Assembly (NCBI GenBank): GCA_017548765.1 | Contig: JAFYZH010000082.1 | Coordinates: 1 to 45,701 of the forward strand | Origin: Lachnospiraceae bacterium | GTDB lineage: Bacteria; Bacillota; Clostridia; Lachnospirales; Lachnospiraceae | Reading direction: 5' to 3' | Length of the DNA stretch: 45,701 nt | Part shown: positions 23,584 through 31,999 of the stretch, piece by piece | How positions within the stretch are numbered: position 1 is the first letter of the stretch | How the letters are laid out: each line of letters opens with the position of its first letter | The notes under the pieces: model-generated | What the model saw: only the letters and a program-made list of their open reading frames with translations | Told to the model about the DNA's origin: nothing | Databases searched by the model: none | Made by a program: the position numbers and the translations under genes

Positions 23584-25011
23584 TTACATTCCGCGCATTT
23601 TTATCTCGGGGCCGCCGGTTCCTTCGATGTACGCGCGTGTGATCGTGACTTCGCCGATGTTCGGATCTTTCGGGATCTCGTACATGATGTCGAGCATGAA
23701 ATCCTCGATGATGGCGCGCAGCGCACGTGCTCCGGTATTCTTCTTCAGCGCACGTTCCGCGATCAGCTCGAGTGCGTCGTCGGAGAACTTCAGGTTCACA
23801 CTGTCGATCTCGAACAACCGATGATACTGCTTCAGGATCGCATTCTTCGGCTCCTTCAGGATCGAGATCAGCGCCTCCTTCGACAGTCCGTCAAGCGTAA
23901 ATACTACCGGCAGTCGGCCCAGGAATTCCGGGATCATACCGAACTCCCGCAGGTCCTCATTTTCCACATGACTCATCAGGTGGGGATCGTTGTCGTAGCG
24001 ATCCTTCAGATCTCCCTGGAAGCCCATCGTCGAATTATGCAGCAGGCGGCTCTTGATGATCTCTTCGAGATCGGGAAATGCGCCCCCGCAGATAAACAGG
24101 ATGTTCGACGTATCCATGGTGGTCAGCGGTACCATGGCATTCTTACTCATGGCGCCCACCGGCACCTCGACCGTCGCGCCCTCCAGCAGCTTCAGCAAGC
24201 CCTGCTGAACGGCCTCACCGCTGACGTCGCGGCTGTTGGTATTCTTCTTCTTCGCGATCTTATCGATCTCGTCGATGAACACGATGCCATGCTCCGCCTT
24301 CTCGACGTCGCCGTCGGCGGCCGCCAAAAGCTTACTGAGCACGGACTCGATGTCGTCGCCGATGTAACCCGCCTCCGTCAGGGAGGTCGCATCCGCGATC
24401 GCAAGCGGCACGCGAAGTAGCTTCGCGAGCGTCTTCACCAGATACGTTTTGCCGCAACCGGTCGGTCCGATCATCAGCATGTTCGACTTCTGGATCTCGA
24501 TGTCACCCTGCTCCTCGGAGAGCACACGCTTATAGTGGTTGTAGACCGCGACCGAGATCACCTTCTTCGCATGATCCTGGCCGATGACATATTCGTCCAG
24601 CTGCGCTTTGATCTTATGCGGCGGCGGCACATTCTTTATGGTCAGAGGCGGTGCCTCTTCTTCCGTCTTTTCTTTCTTCTTTTTCTTCTTCGGCTTCAGT
24701 TTCCCGATCTCTTCCGGCTCACTGACGCCGCTGATCTCATTCATGAAATCGGTAAAACTGCTGTACTGCGAACCGAAGACCACATTGGGCGGAAAACCGA
24801 TCTTCGTGAAGTCATTGTCCTTCATCAGATCCATGGTCTTCTGCATGCAGTCGCGGCAAATGGAGAACCCGCCCGGGATCTCGATCAGAGGCCCCGTCTG
24901 ATCCTCCGTCCTGCGACAGGAAAAACAGTAACGGAGTTTTCCGTCGTTATTATCTTTTTTATCCTTTTTTTCTTCCGAATTCTGCTCGGAATCCTTTATC
25001 TTATCAGCCAT
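23584..25011 (-). CDS. clpX: ClpX-like AAA+ unfoldase
   Basis: 475 aa, longer than the usual 410-430. Order: a charged N-terminal tail (1-27), a C4 zinc-binding domain with CFSC (29-32) and CRDC (52-55), a Lys-rich linker (KPKKKKKKEKTEEE, about 104-118), then the AAA+ core with Walker A GPTGCGKT, pore loop EAGYIGDD, Walker B VFIDEIDKIAKKKN, and the sensor-2 region TGARALRAIIEDFMLD. The ClpP-docking IGF loop is present as MGF (NSTMGFQGD). It unfolds substrates for ClpP or remodels complexes. clpP and tig, frequent neighbours, are not adjacent. The long linker and divergent zinc domain leave open that this is a ClpX paralogue. AAAGGAA precedes the ATG. Confidence 0.9.
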   Translation of the reverse strand: MADKIKDSEQNSEEKKDKKDNNDGKLRYCFSCRRTEDQTGPLIEIPGGFSICRDCMQKTMDLMKDNDFTKIGFPPNVVFGSQYSSFTDFMNEISGVSEPEEIGKLKPKKKKKKEKTEEEAPPLTIKNVPPPHKIKAQLDEYVIGQDHAKKVISVAVYNHYKRVLSEEQGDIEIQKSNMLMIGPTGCGKTYLVKTLAKLLRVPLAIADATSLTEAGYIGDDIESVLSKLLAAADGDVEKAEHGIVFIDEIDKIAKKKNTNSRDVSGEAVQQGLLKLLEGATVEVPVGAMSKNAMVPLTTMDTSNILFICGGAFPDLEEIIKSRLLHNSTMGFQGDLKDRYDNDPHLMSHVENEDLREFGMIPEFLGRLPVVFTLDGLSKEALISILKEPKNAILKQYHRLFEIDSVNLKFSDDALELIAERALKKNTGARALRAIIEDFMLDIMYEIPKDPNIGEVTITRAYIEGTGGPEIKMRGM

Positions 25012-25096
25012 ATGATGTTCCTTTCAATTACGCACACAAAAGCATCCTTTCCACCCTACGATTATATCCTACTTTCTCCGCTTTTTCAATCCCGCT

Positions 25097-25125
25097 TTGA
25101 CATTTTCCGCAAAGAGTGATATGAT
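25097..25125 (+). promoter_or_regulatory. Promoter of the ArsR-family gene
   Basis: Plus strand: consensus -35 TTGACA (25097-25102), 17-nt spacer, -10 TATGAT (25120-25125). Confidence 0.8.
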
Positions 25126-25141
25126 TATTTAAAGTTTTACT

Positions 25142-25151
25142 TGATTAATCA
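25142..25151. promoter_or_regulatory. Palindrome downstream of the arsR promoter
   Basis: TGATTAATCA is a perfect 10-bp palindrome about 10-20 nt after the predicted start site, inside an AT-rich stretch. The position fits autorepression by the ArsR-family product, but it does not match the longer dyad at 29625-29644 in sequence. Confidence 0.45.
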
Positions 25152-25173
25152 CTTAATTACGAAAGGAAGGCTT

Positions 25174-25560
25174 ATGGAACATTTTACCGCTGAAAGTTTG
25201 GGAACGCTCCACGATCACGAGCACCCGGCAGAGACCAAAGAACTTTTGGAACACCGCCCCTCTGAGACGGCATTTATCGAAGCTGCGGACACCTTCGGCC
25301 AGCTTTGCGACAGCACGCGTCTGAAGATCCTGTGGCTGCTCGCGCACAGCGAAGAATGTGTTTCCAACATTGCCGTTTTCATCGACATGAGCGCGCCGGC
25401 CGTTTCGCACCATCTGCGCTCCCTGCGCCAGACCGGCCTGATCACCAACCGCCGCGCCGGCAAAGAGATCTACTACCGCCTGGCGGACACGCCGAAGGCA
25501 CTCCTGCTTCATAAAATGATCGACGCCATGTTCGATATCACCCACGGAAAGAAAGCATAA
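25174..25560 (+). CDS. ArsR/SmtB family transcriptional regulator
   Basis: 128 aa. A winged helix-turn-helix (about 38-108) with LCDSTRLKILWLLAHSEECV and recognition helix SAPAVSHHLRSLRQTGL; the wing is RRAGKEIYYRLAD. The N-terminal tail is His/Glu-rich (HDHEHPAETKELLEH) and the last helix holds two histidines (LLLHKMIDAMFDITHG), compatible with an alpha-5 or N-terminal metal site as in zinc or cadmium sensors; a cysteine is also present in the region of the alpha-3 site. Such proteins release DNA on metal binding. GGAAGG precedes the ATG at 25174. The P1B ATPase and HMA genes 4 kb away are plausible targets, together with its own promoter. Confidence 0.92.
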   Translation: MEHFTAESLGTLHDHEHPAETKELLEHRPSETAFIEAADTFGQLCDSTRLKILWLLAHSEECVSNIAVFIDMSAPAVSHHLRSLRQTGLITNRRAGKEIYYRLADTPKALLLHKMIDAMFDITHGKKA

Positions 25561-25576
25561 CGACATAAACACAAGA

Positions 25577-25611
25577 CCGCCGGGGGCAATGCACCGCATT
25601 GTCCCCGGCGG
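25577..25611. terminator. Terminator of the ArsR gene, possibly bidirectional
   Basis: A 16-bp stem (25577-25592 with 25596-25611, one G-U) over a 3-nt loop, followed by GTTGATTCTT. It separates the ArsR gene from the convergent lipoprotein gene. Confidence 0.8.
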
Positions 25612-25644
25612 GTTGATTCTTAACAACTCAAAATAGATCGCGGG

Positions 25645-26286
25645 TCATGGTTTGATCTGATCCCCGTATTTCTCATAAATCTCGTAGTAGATCGGCAATT
25701 TAAAATCGTTATCATAAGATCTCCAGTACGCTGCCACTTCCTCCGTCGGAAGGGTCATCTTTGTTTCGAGCAACTTAACCAATTTCGGATCGGCTAACGG
25801 CCAGCAGCCATTTTGGTCACAAAAGATCTGATATGCATCCAGTGAGGCTCCGTATTTTACAAAGAACAACCAGGTGTCGCCGACTTTCAACGGTTTCATG
25901 TTGGACATGGTGTATACCCGTTCGACCCCATCCTCAGACTTGGATAACCACCACATCTGATGCACGCGGATCTCCGATTCATTGTTTTCCAGTGTACCAT
26001 TCAGGACTTTTTTTACTTTCACCTTATAATAGGTCCGATGATCTTCCCCGGCTTTCGACGAATCGGGTTCTTCTCTCTCAACGACCTTACCTATGATTAA
26101 GGCCTGCGAGTCCTGTTCCAGGAAGTCCAGCGACGGCGGGCTGATCCAGTTCGCTTCCATCCTTACAACTTCTAGGTTCGATAGATCATCATTTTTATCC
26201 GCCTTTTTGCACCCGGAAACCACGCACAAAGAGGCCAACATCAATACCAACAAAAACAAACGCAATATGATTCGTTCTTTTTTCAT
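25645..26286 (-). CDS. Secreted lipoprotein of unknown function
   Basis: 213 aa with a lipoprotein signal peptide: KKER, hydrophobic core (8-23), lipobox VVSGC with the cysteine at about 26. The mature part is predicted beta-rich (ALIIGKVVERE, TYYKVKVKKVLNGTL, LKVGDTWLFFVKYG), the kind of pattern seen in small OB- or NTR-like secreted proteins, but I cannot name a family. GGGGGC lies 8 nt before the ATG at 26286. It has its own promoter and is monocistronic between the ArsR and AEC genes. Confidence 0.8.
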   Translation of the reverse strand: MKKERIILRLFLLVLMLASLCVVSGCKKADKNDDLSNLEVVRMEANWISPPSLDFLEQDSQALIIGKVVEREEPDSSKAGEDHRTYYKVKVKKVLNGTLENNESEIRVHQMWWLSKSEDGVERVYTMSNMKPLKVGDTWLFFVKYGASLDAYQIFCDQNGCWPLADPKLVKLLETKMTLPTEEVAAYWRSYDNDFKLPIYYEIYEKYGDQIKP

Positions 26287-26379
26287 GCGAAGCCCCCGCT
26301 TTCTCTGCGTTTCACCCTGTCATGGGTCTGAATTTTTCTCTGCTGTAAACCAATTTTTCACAAAGCTGTCCTTAGATTT

Positions 26380-26407
26380 AATATATCAAAAAAAACGCGG
26401 TTGTCAA
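26380..26407 (-). promoter_or_regulatory. Promoter of the lipoprotein gene
   Basis: Minus strand: consensus -35 TTGACA (26407-26402), 16-nt spacer with an eight-T run, -10 TATATT (26385-26380). It starts just after the AEC gene stop, and no clear terminator lies between the two. Confidence 0.65.
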
Positions 26408-26426
26408 CAGTAAAAGAAAACTTTTC

Positions 26427-27401
26427 TCAGATCAATTCCATACTCTTTAAGATAAACACCCACAGTGTAAGGGAAAATGACGAGAGCAATGTCGTCGCGG
26501 CGATGCTTCCGGAGGAAACGACGCCTTCATGCCCCATGTTTTTCGCCATGATATAGCTGGTGGCGGTCGTCGGGCTGCCGAGCATGATCAGAAGGGCGAC
26601 GAGTTTCGCCCCGCGGTAACCGAACCAGGCAGCGATCGGAATGAAGATGCCGACCAACACGAACAGTTTGATGAACGAAGCCAGCAAGGTCGGGCGGATC
26701 CGCCGGATTGCGGCAGCGCCTTCGAAGGTCGCGCCGATGGAGAGCAGTGCCAGAGGCGCGGTCAGATTTCCCAGGTTACTTAGGGTTTTCTCGGCGATCG
26801 TCGGCAGGTCGAACGGTACCAGATGATAGAGCATGCCGAGGACGATGCCGTGGATGATCGGGTTCTTTGCGATGCCGATCAGCGCGTCCGTAAACACGCC
26901 CGAGCGGTCCACAGACGCCTCATTGCCTGCCTCCCCGCCCGCTTTCGGCGCGGTAAATGTCAGGATGACGACCGCAAACATATTAAAAAGCGGCACGCTG
27001 CCGATGATCATGAGTGGCGCCATGCCGGTGTCGCCGTACATGTTGATGATGTACGTCGTGCCCAGAATGGCCGCGCTGCTGCGGTAGCTCGCCTGCACGA
27101 ATTCGCCGATGATCGTCTTATCCTTCATGAAGATCGCCGCCAGCAGCCACAAAGTCAGAATGGCCGTGACCGTCGCCCCCGCGCAAAAGAGCACGTACGA
27201 AACGTCGAACTCCTTCGAAAGATCGATCTTAGCAATATCCAAAAACAGCATGCAGGGAAGGGCCAGGTGGAACACCACCCAATCCGCGGTCTTGCAAAAC
27301 TCTTTTGTCAAGACGCGAGCCCTTCCCAGCATATATCCGATGACCATGACCAGAAACACCGGCATGGTCGTATTTAAACTGAATAACAGATCCGAACCCA
27401 T
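26427..27401 (-). CDS. AEC (auxin efflux carrier-like) family transporter
   Basis: 324 aa with about ten membrane helices in two halves separated by a hydrophilic Gly/Glu loop (about 150-166, APKAGGEAGNEAS). This is the membrane transport protein family (Mem_trans), which in bacteria includes carboxylate and malate carriers. Marks: TTMPVFLVMVIGYMLGR at the start, and GSPTTATSYIMAKNMG near the end, the conserved S/T-rich segment. The substrate cannot be read from sequence. It follows the P1B ATPase gene by 30 nt with no promoter between, so it may be co-transcribed with the metal exporter. Confidence 0.9.
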   Translation of the reverse strand: MGSDLLFSLNTTMPVFLVMVIGYMLGRARVLTKEFCKTADWVVFHLALPCMLFLDIAKIDLSKEFDVSYVLFCAGATVTAILTLWLLAAIFMKDKTIIGEFVQASYRSSAAILGTTYIINMYGDTGMAPLMIIGSVPLFNMFAVVILTFTAPKAGGEAGNEASVDRSGVFTDALIGIAKNPIIHGIVLGMLYHLVPFDLPTIAEKTLSNLGNLTAPLALLSIGATFEGAAAIRRIRPTLLASFIKLFVLVGIFIPIAAWFGYRGAKLVALLIMLGSPTTATSYIMAKNMGHEGVVSSGSIAATTLLSSFSLTLWVFILKSMELI

Positions 27402-27431
27402 GACACTCCCCTGTCGCGGCGTAAGCTTCCC

Positions 27432-29345
27432 TTACGCGTCTTCTTTGGGCGCTTTGAGTGCACGCATGGAATTCAGCACCGCCAGAACCATAACACCGAC
27501 ATCCGCGAATACCGCGAGCCACATGCCGGCCAGTCCCAGCGCTCCAAGCAGCAGGCACAGCCCCTTAACGCCCAGAGCAAATATAACATTTTCGCGGACA
27601 ATGCGCAAGGTCTTTAACGAAATCTTGCGGGCCAATGCGATCTTCATGGGATCGTCGTCCATCAGAACGACGTCCGCCGCCTCGATGGCAGCGTCGCTTC
27701 CCATGGCGCCCATGGCGATCCCGACATACGAGCGGGCCAGCACCGGCGCGTCGTTGATACCATCGCCGACGAAGCCGACCGGGGCGTCCTGATCGCCGAT
27801 CAATTCTTCGACGCGGCGCACCTTATCCTCCGGCAGCAGGCCTGCATAGTATTCGATACCGCCCAGGCGCTCCGCTACCGCGTGCGCCGCCTTTTCACCG
27901 TCGCCGGTGAGCATGACCATGCGGTCGATGCCGGCCGCCTTCAGTTTCGCGAGAGCCTCCGGCGCCGTCTCCTTCAGCGGGTCCTCGATCAATATCGTGC
28001 CGAAAAACGCTCCGTCTTTCGCCACATAGACCACCGTCTGCGCGCCTGCCTCCTCATGGGACAGCTCGGCAAATCCGGTGATATTCTGTTCATTCATCAG
28101 GCGGGCATTGCCCACCGCGATCTTCGTACCGTCCGCCAGCGTTCCGTACAGGCCGAAACCGCCGCGTTCCGTGATGTTCGTCTCCACCGCGGAAACATCC
28201 GCGCCGCACGCGTTTTTGATGCACAGCGCGATCGGGTGGTTGGAGTCTTTCTCCGCGCAGGCCGCGTAGTACAGAACCTGCTGCGGGTCGCCGTTCACCG
28301 CCTTCACCTCATGTACGGCGAACTGGCCGCGGGTCAGCGTGCCGGTCTTATCCATGACCAGCGTGGTCAGCGCCGCCAGACGCTCCAGGTAATCGGAACC
28401 TTTCACCAGGATGCCGCAACGCGATGCGCAACCGATGCCGCCGAAGAAACCGAGCGGGATCGAGATGACCAGGGCGCAGGGGCAGCTGATAACGAGGAAA
28501 GTCAGTCCGCGGCCGATCCACTCACCCCAAAGGGCTTCGTGCCCGATCAGGAGCGAGATGACCGGCGGCAGGAAAGCCAGCAGTAGGGCCGCCAGGCAGA
28601 CCGCCGGGGTGTATACTTGCGCGAAGCGGGTAATGAACCGCTCCGATTTGGATTTCTTGGTTCCGGAATGCTCCACGAGCTCCAGGATCTTCGAGACCGT
28701 GGACTCGCCGAAGTCTTTCGTCGTGCGGATCCGCAGCGTGCCTGTGAGGTTCACGCAGCCGCTGATGATGTCGTCGCCTTCAGCCACGTCACGCGGCATG
28801 CTTTCGCCGGTCAGGGCCGCCGTGTTCAGCGACGACGTGCCGCTTACGACCACGCCATCCATAGGGACCTTCTCGCCGGGACGCACCACAACGATGCTGC
28901 CGACGGGCACCTCGGACGGGTCGACCGTTTCGACCGTGCCGTCCTCCGCCTCCAGGTTCGCGCTGTCCGGGCGGATGTCCATGAGATCCGCGATGCTCTT
29001 GCGGCTCTTCGCCGTCGCGAGCTGCTGGAACAGTTCGCCGATCTGGTAAAACAAAAGCACAGCGACCGCCTCGATGAAGTCTCCCAGGGCAAATGCCCCA
29101 ACCGTCGCTACGGTCATCAGGAAGTTCTCATCCAGCACCTGGCCATTGACGATGCCGAGCACCGCCTTACGCAGCACGTCGTAGCCCACGATCAGGTACG
29201 GGACCAGACACAGGGCGGCAAACAGCCATTTATTCTCGGTCCATGCGGAGATGCTCTCCGGCCCATGTTCGCAGATCATCAGGATCGCAAACAGGATGCC
29301 GGCGATGATGATCCTATATAAAAGCTTCTTCTGCTTACGCCTCAT
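27432..29345 (-). CDS. P1B-type Zn/Cd-exporting ATPase lacking its own HMA domain
   Basis: 637 aa. Order: membrane helices 1-4 (about 10-110), A domain with LTGES (about 180), helices 5-6 with the SCPCALV metal site (about 290), P domain DKTGTLT (about 329), the N-domain SNHP histidine-proline pair, VGDGINDAPVL (about 526), and last helices with FALGVKG and FADVGV. The CPC cysteines with a lysine in helix 7 and aspartate in helix 8 are the ZntA/CadA (P1B-2) signature, predicting Zn2+, Cd2+ or Pb2+ export. Family members usually carry N-terminal HMA domains; here the N-terminus begins directly with KKLLYRI and the HMA domain is a separate gene 20 nt upstream. Confidence 0.94.
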   Translation of the reverse strand: MRRKQKKLLYRIIIAGILFAILMICEHGPESISAWTENKWLFAALCLVPYLIVGYDVLRKAVLGIVNGQVLDENFLMTVATVGAFALGDFIEAVAVLLFYQIGELFQQLATAKSRKSIADLMDIRPDSANLEAEDGTVETVDPSEVPVGSIVVVRPGEKVPMDGVVVSGTSSLNTAALTGESMPRDVAEGDDIISGCVNLTGTLRIRTTKDFGESTVSKILELVEHSGTKKSKSERFITRFAQVYTPAVCLAALLLAFLPPVISLLIGHEALWGEWIGRGLTFLVISCPCALVISIPLGFFGGIGCASRCGILVKGSDYLERLAALTTLVMDKTGTLTRGQFAVHEVKAVNGDPQQVLYYAACAEKDSNHPIALCIKNACGADVSAVETNITERGGFGLYGTLADGTKIAVGNARLMNEQNITGFAELSHEEAGAQTVVYVAKDGAFFGTILIEDPLKETAPEALAKLKAAGIDRMVMLTGDGEKAAHAVAERLGGIEYYAGLLPEDKVRRVEELIGDQDAPVGFVGDGINDAPVLARSYVGIAMGAMGSDAAIEAADVVLMDDDPMKIALARKISLKTLRIVRENVIFALGVKGLCLLLGALGLAGMWLAVFADVGVMVLAVLNSMRALKAPKEDA

Positions 29346-29365
29346 AGGTACCCCTATCCAAAAAC

Positions 29366-29584
29366 TTAAAACTCGATCTCACAGTCCGGCTCAACCTTAC
29401 GGCATGCCTTCAGAACCTTCGGCATGATCTTCTCAGGCTGCGCTTCCTCATCAAACTCCACATGCATCTTCTGGGTAACAAACGATACCGAAGCATCCAG
29501 GATGCCCTCGACCTTCTTCGCTGCCTGCTCCATCTTCAATGCGCATGCTGCGCAATCTACTTCGATCTTATAAATCTTCTTCAT
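29366..29584 (-). CDS. Stand-alone heavy-metal-associated (HMA) domain protein
   Basis: 72 aa, one HMA ferredoxin-like domain with the metal-binding DCAAC loop (about 10-14), the form found in ZntA N-terminal domains (the aspartate favours Zn2+/Cd2+ over Cu+). It probably acts as a metallochaperone or a detached regulatory domain for the ATPase encoded 20 nt downstream. GGAGG lies 10 nt before the ATG at 29584, and the gene is first after a promoter with an operator-like dyad. Confidence 0.9.
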   Translation of the reverse strand: MKKIYKIEVDCAACALKMEQAAKKVEGILDASVSFVTQKMHVEFDEEAQPEKIMPKVLKACRKVEPDCEIEF

Positions 29585-29624
29585 ATCTTTGATCCTCCCT
29601 ATCCAGTCTAGATCACCTCATAAC

Positions 29625-29644
29625 AGTTAAACGTTTGTTTAACT
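29625..29644. promoter_or_regulatory. 20-bp operator-like palindrome of the metal-export operon
   Basis: AGTTAAAC (29625-29632), GTTT, GTTTAACT (29637-29644): perfect 8-bp arms just downstream of the -10 box, where a repressor would block initiation. The dyad is of a size bound by ArsR/SmtB dimers; the ArsR protein at 25174 is the nearest candidate. Confidence 0.65.
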
Positions 29645-29650
29645 ATCGAC

Positions 29651-29679
29651 AGTATAACATATCCCAAATACCCTGTCAA
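29651..29679 (-). promoter_or_regulatory. Promoter of the HMA-P1B ATPase-AEC operon
   Basis: Minus strand: consensus -35 TTGACA (29679-29674), 17-nt spacer, -10 TATACT (29656-29651). Confidence 0.85.
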
Positions 29680-29698
29680 CACTATTTTCAAAAAAATA

Positions 29699-29720
29699 AC
29701 GGGCAGGTTTTCCTGCCCGT
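29699..29720. terminator. Terminator of the amino-acid ABC importer operon
   Basis: ACGGGCAGG (29699-29707), TTTT, CCTGCCCGT (29712-29720). On the minus strand it is followed by TATTTTTTT, on the plus strand by TTCTTTT. It lies 8 nt after the ATPase stop and just upstream of the metal-export promoter, insulating the two. Confidence 0.93.
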
Positions 29721-29728
29721 TTCTTTTA

Positions 29729-30457
29729 TTATTTGATCACCTTGGATAAGAAATCCTTCAGGCGCTGGTTTTGCGGGTTCGTAAAGAACTGCTCTGGCGT
29801 GTTCTCCTCCAGGATGTTGCCGTCCGCCATGAACAGGACTCTCGACGCGACCTCGCGCGCGAAGCCCATCTCGTGCGTTACCACCACCATGGTCATGCCG
29901 TCCTCGGCCAGCTGCTTCATGAGCTGCAGGACCTCGCCGACCATCTCGGGGTCGAGCGCGGAAGTCGGCTCGTCAAACAACATTACCTCAGGGTTCATGG
30001 CCAATGAACGCGCGATGGCGACACGCTGCTTCTGTCCGCCCGAAAGCTGCTTGGGATAATCATTGGCCTTATCCGGCAGACCTACGCGTTCCAAAAGCTC
30101 GTCGGCCTTGCGGTTCGCCTCTTCCTTCGACATGAGGCCCAGCATGACCGGGGCCATCGTGATGTTCTTCTTCACCGTAAGATGCGGGAACAGGTTGAAA
30201 TGCTGGAACACCATGCCCATCCGCTGTCTTACATAGTTGATCGCTTTGCTGTTTAAATGCGTGATATCCAAGCCGTCGAACGTGATCGTTCCCGCAGTGG
30301 GGACCTCCATCAGGTTCAGGCAGCGGATGAACGTCGATTTACCGGAACCGGACGGTCCGATGACGACGATCTTCTCACCCTTTTCGATATGCGTGTCGAT
30401 CCCTTTGAGTATCTCCTGATCTCCAAAGGATTTCCGCAGGCCTTTAACGTCGATCAT
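29729..30457 (-). CDS. Polar amino-acid ABC importer, ATP-binding subunit
   Basis: 242 aa, the normal size for GlnQ/HisP-type ATPases. Walker [10 protein letters not shown] (34-42), Q-loop [10 protein letters not shown], signature LSGGQKQRV, Walker [14 protein letters not shown], switch histidine in VVTHEMG. It powers uptake of polar amino acids with the permease and the lipid-anchored binding protein encoded just upstream. The start overlaps the permease gene by 14 nt, so translation is coupled. The specific amino acid cannot be told. Confidence 0.95.
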   Translation of the reverse strand: MIDVKGLRKSFGDQEILKGIDTHIEKGEKIVVIGPSGSGKSTFIRCLNLMEVPTAGTITFDGLDITHLNSKAINYVRQRMGMVFQHFNLFPHLTVKKNITMAPVMLGLMSKEEANRKADELLERVGLPDKANDYPKQLSGGQKQRVAIARSLAMNPEVMLFDEPTSALDPEMVGEVLQLMKQLAEDGMTMVVVTHEMGFAREVASRVLFMADGNILEENTPEQFFTNPQNQRLKDFLSKVIK

Positions 30458-31133
30458 TTGCCGCCAGCCTCCTTTCGAGTTTTCCTGTCAGATGCGTCAG
30501 GAACAGGACGATCACCAGATAGATGAGCGCTACCGAGATCAGCGGAAGGAACGGCGAGAACGTTTGGGAACGAATGATGTCTCCGCCCTTCGTGAGGTCT
30601 GCGATGGCGATGTAGCCGGCAACGGAAGTCTCCTTCAAAAGTACGATGGCTTCATTTGCCAATGCGGGCAGGACCGTCTTCAGAGCCTGCGGCATGATGA
30701 TGTGCTGCATGGTCTGGCGATAGTTGAGGCCCAGACTGCGGCCGGCCTCGAACTGTCCGTTATCGATGGACATGATACCGCCGCGGACGATCTCGGCGAC
30801 ATAGGCGCCGGAGTTGATGCCGAAGGCCAGGATCGCCACCAGGACCTTTGAGATGTCCACACTGCCGAAGATGACGAAATACGTGATCATAAGCTGCACG
30901 ACCACAGGCGTACCGCGGATCACGGCCAGATAGATCTTGCAAATGAAATCTAAGATCGTCAGTTTTCCGGTCTTCAGATGAGTGGACCGGATGATAGCGA
31001 CCAGGAAACCGAGGGCCAGTCCGATCAGCACGGCAAAGAGCGTGATCAGGAGCGTGGTCATAAGGCCGTCAAACAGGTACTTCCAACGGTCCTCATCGAT
31101 AAAGTTTTGTCTAATGCTTTCCATTAAGTCCAC
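30444..31133 (-). CDS. Polar amino-acid ABC importer, permease
   Basis: 229 aa with five to six membrane helices and the EAA loop [20 protein letters not shown], as in HisM/GlnP permeases; such proteins act as homodimers. A GTG start at 31133 is chosen because GGAGG lies 9 nt upstream, while the in-frame ATG at 31124 is 18 nt away. It is between the binding-protein gene (22 nt upstream) and the ATPase gene (14-nt overlap). Confidence 0.93.
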   Translation of the reverse strand: MDLMESIRQNFIDEDRWKYLFDGLMTTLLITLFAVLIGLALGFLVAIIRSTHLKTGKLTILDFICKIYLAVIRGTPVVVQLMITYFVIFGSVDISKVLVAILAFGINSGAYVAEIVRGGIMSIDNGQFEAGRSLGLNYRQTMQHIIMPQALKTVLPALANEAIVLLKETSVAGYIAIADLTKGGDIIRSQTFSPFLPLISVALIYLVIVLFLTHLTGKLERRLAANDRR

Positions 31134-31155
31134 GAAGCATTTCCTCCGGAAATTA

Positions 31156-31947
31156 TTATTTTCTGACCATAACGACCAGATGCGTCACCGTATAGGAATC
31201 GGAAAAACGTACATTCTCCTGACGGGCGGGCGTTACCGACATACCGGCTACGCCTACGGTGGCCTTTCCGGACTGAACGGCTGCAATGATGGAATCGAAC
31301 GCCATATCTTCGATCTTCAGTTCATATCCGAGCTTATCGCATACTGCATTCATCATATCTACGTCAAAGCCGACGATCTTTCCGCCTTCCATGTACTCAT
31401 ACGGAGGGAACTCGGAGTTGGTCGCCATGATCAGCGTGCCGTTGCTTCTGTCAGCGTTTTCATCCTTCGTATATGCCTTGCGGTCAGAGCCTTCACTCTT
31501 ATCGCCGTCATAGTAATCTTTGATCTTCTTCAGCGTGCCGTCTGCCTTCAGCTCCGCCAGGGCCTTGTTGATATCTGCCTGAAGGGCTGTGTTATCCAGA
31601 TGCATGGCGATCGCATATTCCTCGTCTGCATAGCCTTCGCTCAAAAGCGTTACATCGTCGTTCTTGCCGACAAAGACTTTTGCCGTGTCGCTGTCGACGA
31701 TGACTGCGTCGATCTTACCCTGTTTCAGGGCCTGTACGGCATCTGCATATTTGTTGTATTTTTCTACAGTCGCACCCTCGATGTCTCCGGCCAGCGTATC
31801 TCCGGTCGTACCGATCTGAACGCCGATCTTCTTACCCTTCAGGTCATCGATCGAATGCACGGTATTCTCCTTCTTGGAACCTCCGCACGCGGTCAATGCA
31901 ACTGCGCAAAGCACTGTGATAAGTACCATTAAAGTGATCTTTTTCAT
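31156..31947 (-). CDS. Amino-acid-binding lipoprotein with circularly permuted SBP domain
   Basis: 263 aa. Signal peptide with lipobox LTAC (Cys21). The domain is family 3 solute-binding (GlnH/HisJ type), but the two halves are in reverse order. Residues 30-150 (SIDDLKGKKIGVQIGTTGD to DGTLKKIKDYY) correspond to the second half of normal family members. A charged linker (about 148-169) then leads into residues 170-263 (MATNSEFPPYEYMEGGK, VAGMSVTPARQENVRFSD), which are normally the N-terminal half. The protein ends at VVMVRK, where a normal member would continue into the segment found here at residue 30. AGGAGG fixes the ATG at 31947. It is first in the importer operon. Confidence 0.93.
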   Translation of the reverse strand: MKKITLMVLITVLCAVALTACGGSKKENTVHSIDDLKGKKIGVQIGTTGDTLAGDIEGATVEKYNKYADAVQALKQGKIDAVIVDSDTAKVFVGKNDDVTLLSEGYADEEYAIAMHLDNTALQADINKALAELKADGTLKKIKDYYDGDKSEGSDRKAYTKDENADRSNGTLIMATNSEFPPYEYMEGGKIVGFDVDMMNAVCDKLGYELKIEDMAFDSIIAAVQSGKATVGVAGMSVTPARQENVRFSDSYTVTHLVVMVRK

Positions 31948-31973
31948 AACTCTGATCCTCCTTGTAAAACCTT

Positions 31974-31993
31974 TATATGGGCTCACCCATATA
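31974..31993 (-). promoter_or_regulatory. 5'-end hairpin of the importer transcript
   Basis: TATATGGG (31974-31981), CTCA, CCCATATA (31986-31993): an 8-bp perfect hairpin at or very near the predicted transcription start, of the kind that protects mRNA 5' ends. It ends 26 nt before the start codon. Confidence 0.55.
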
Positions 31994-31999
31994 ACTTAT

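Noticed and set aside
23383-24420. A long plus-strand frame across the clpX-mgtE gap and the clpX 3' end
   Set aside because: It is antisense to clpX and crosses the structured element; no ribosome binding site or domain is evident.
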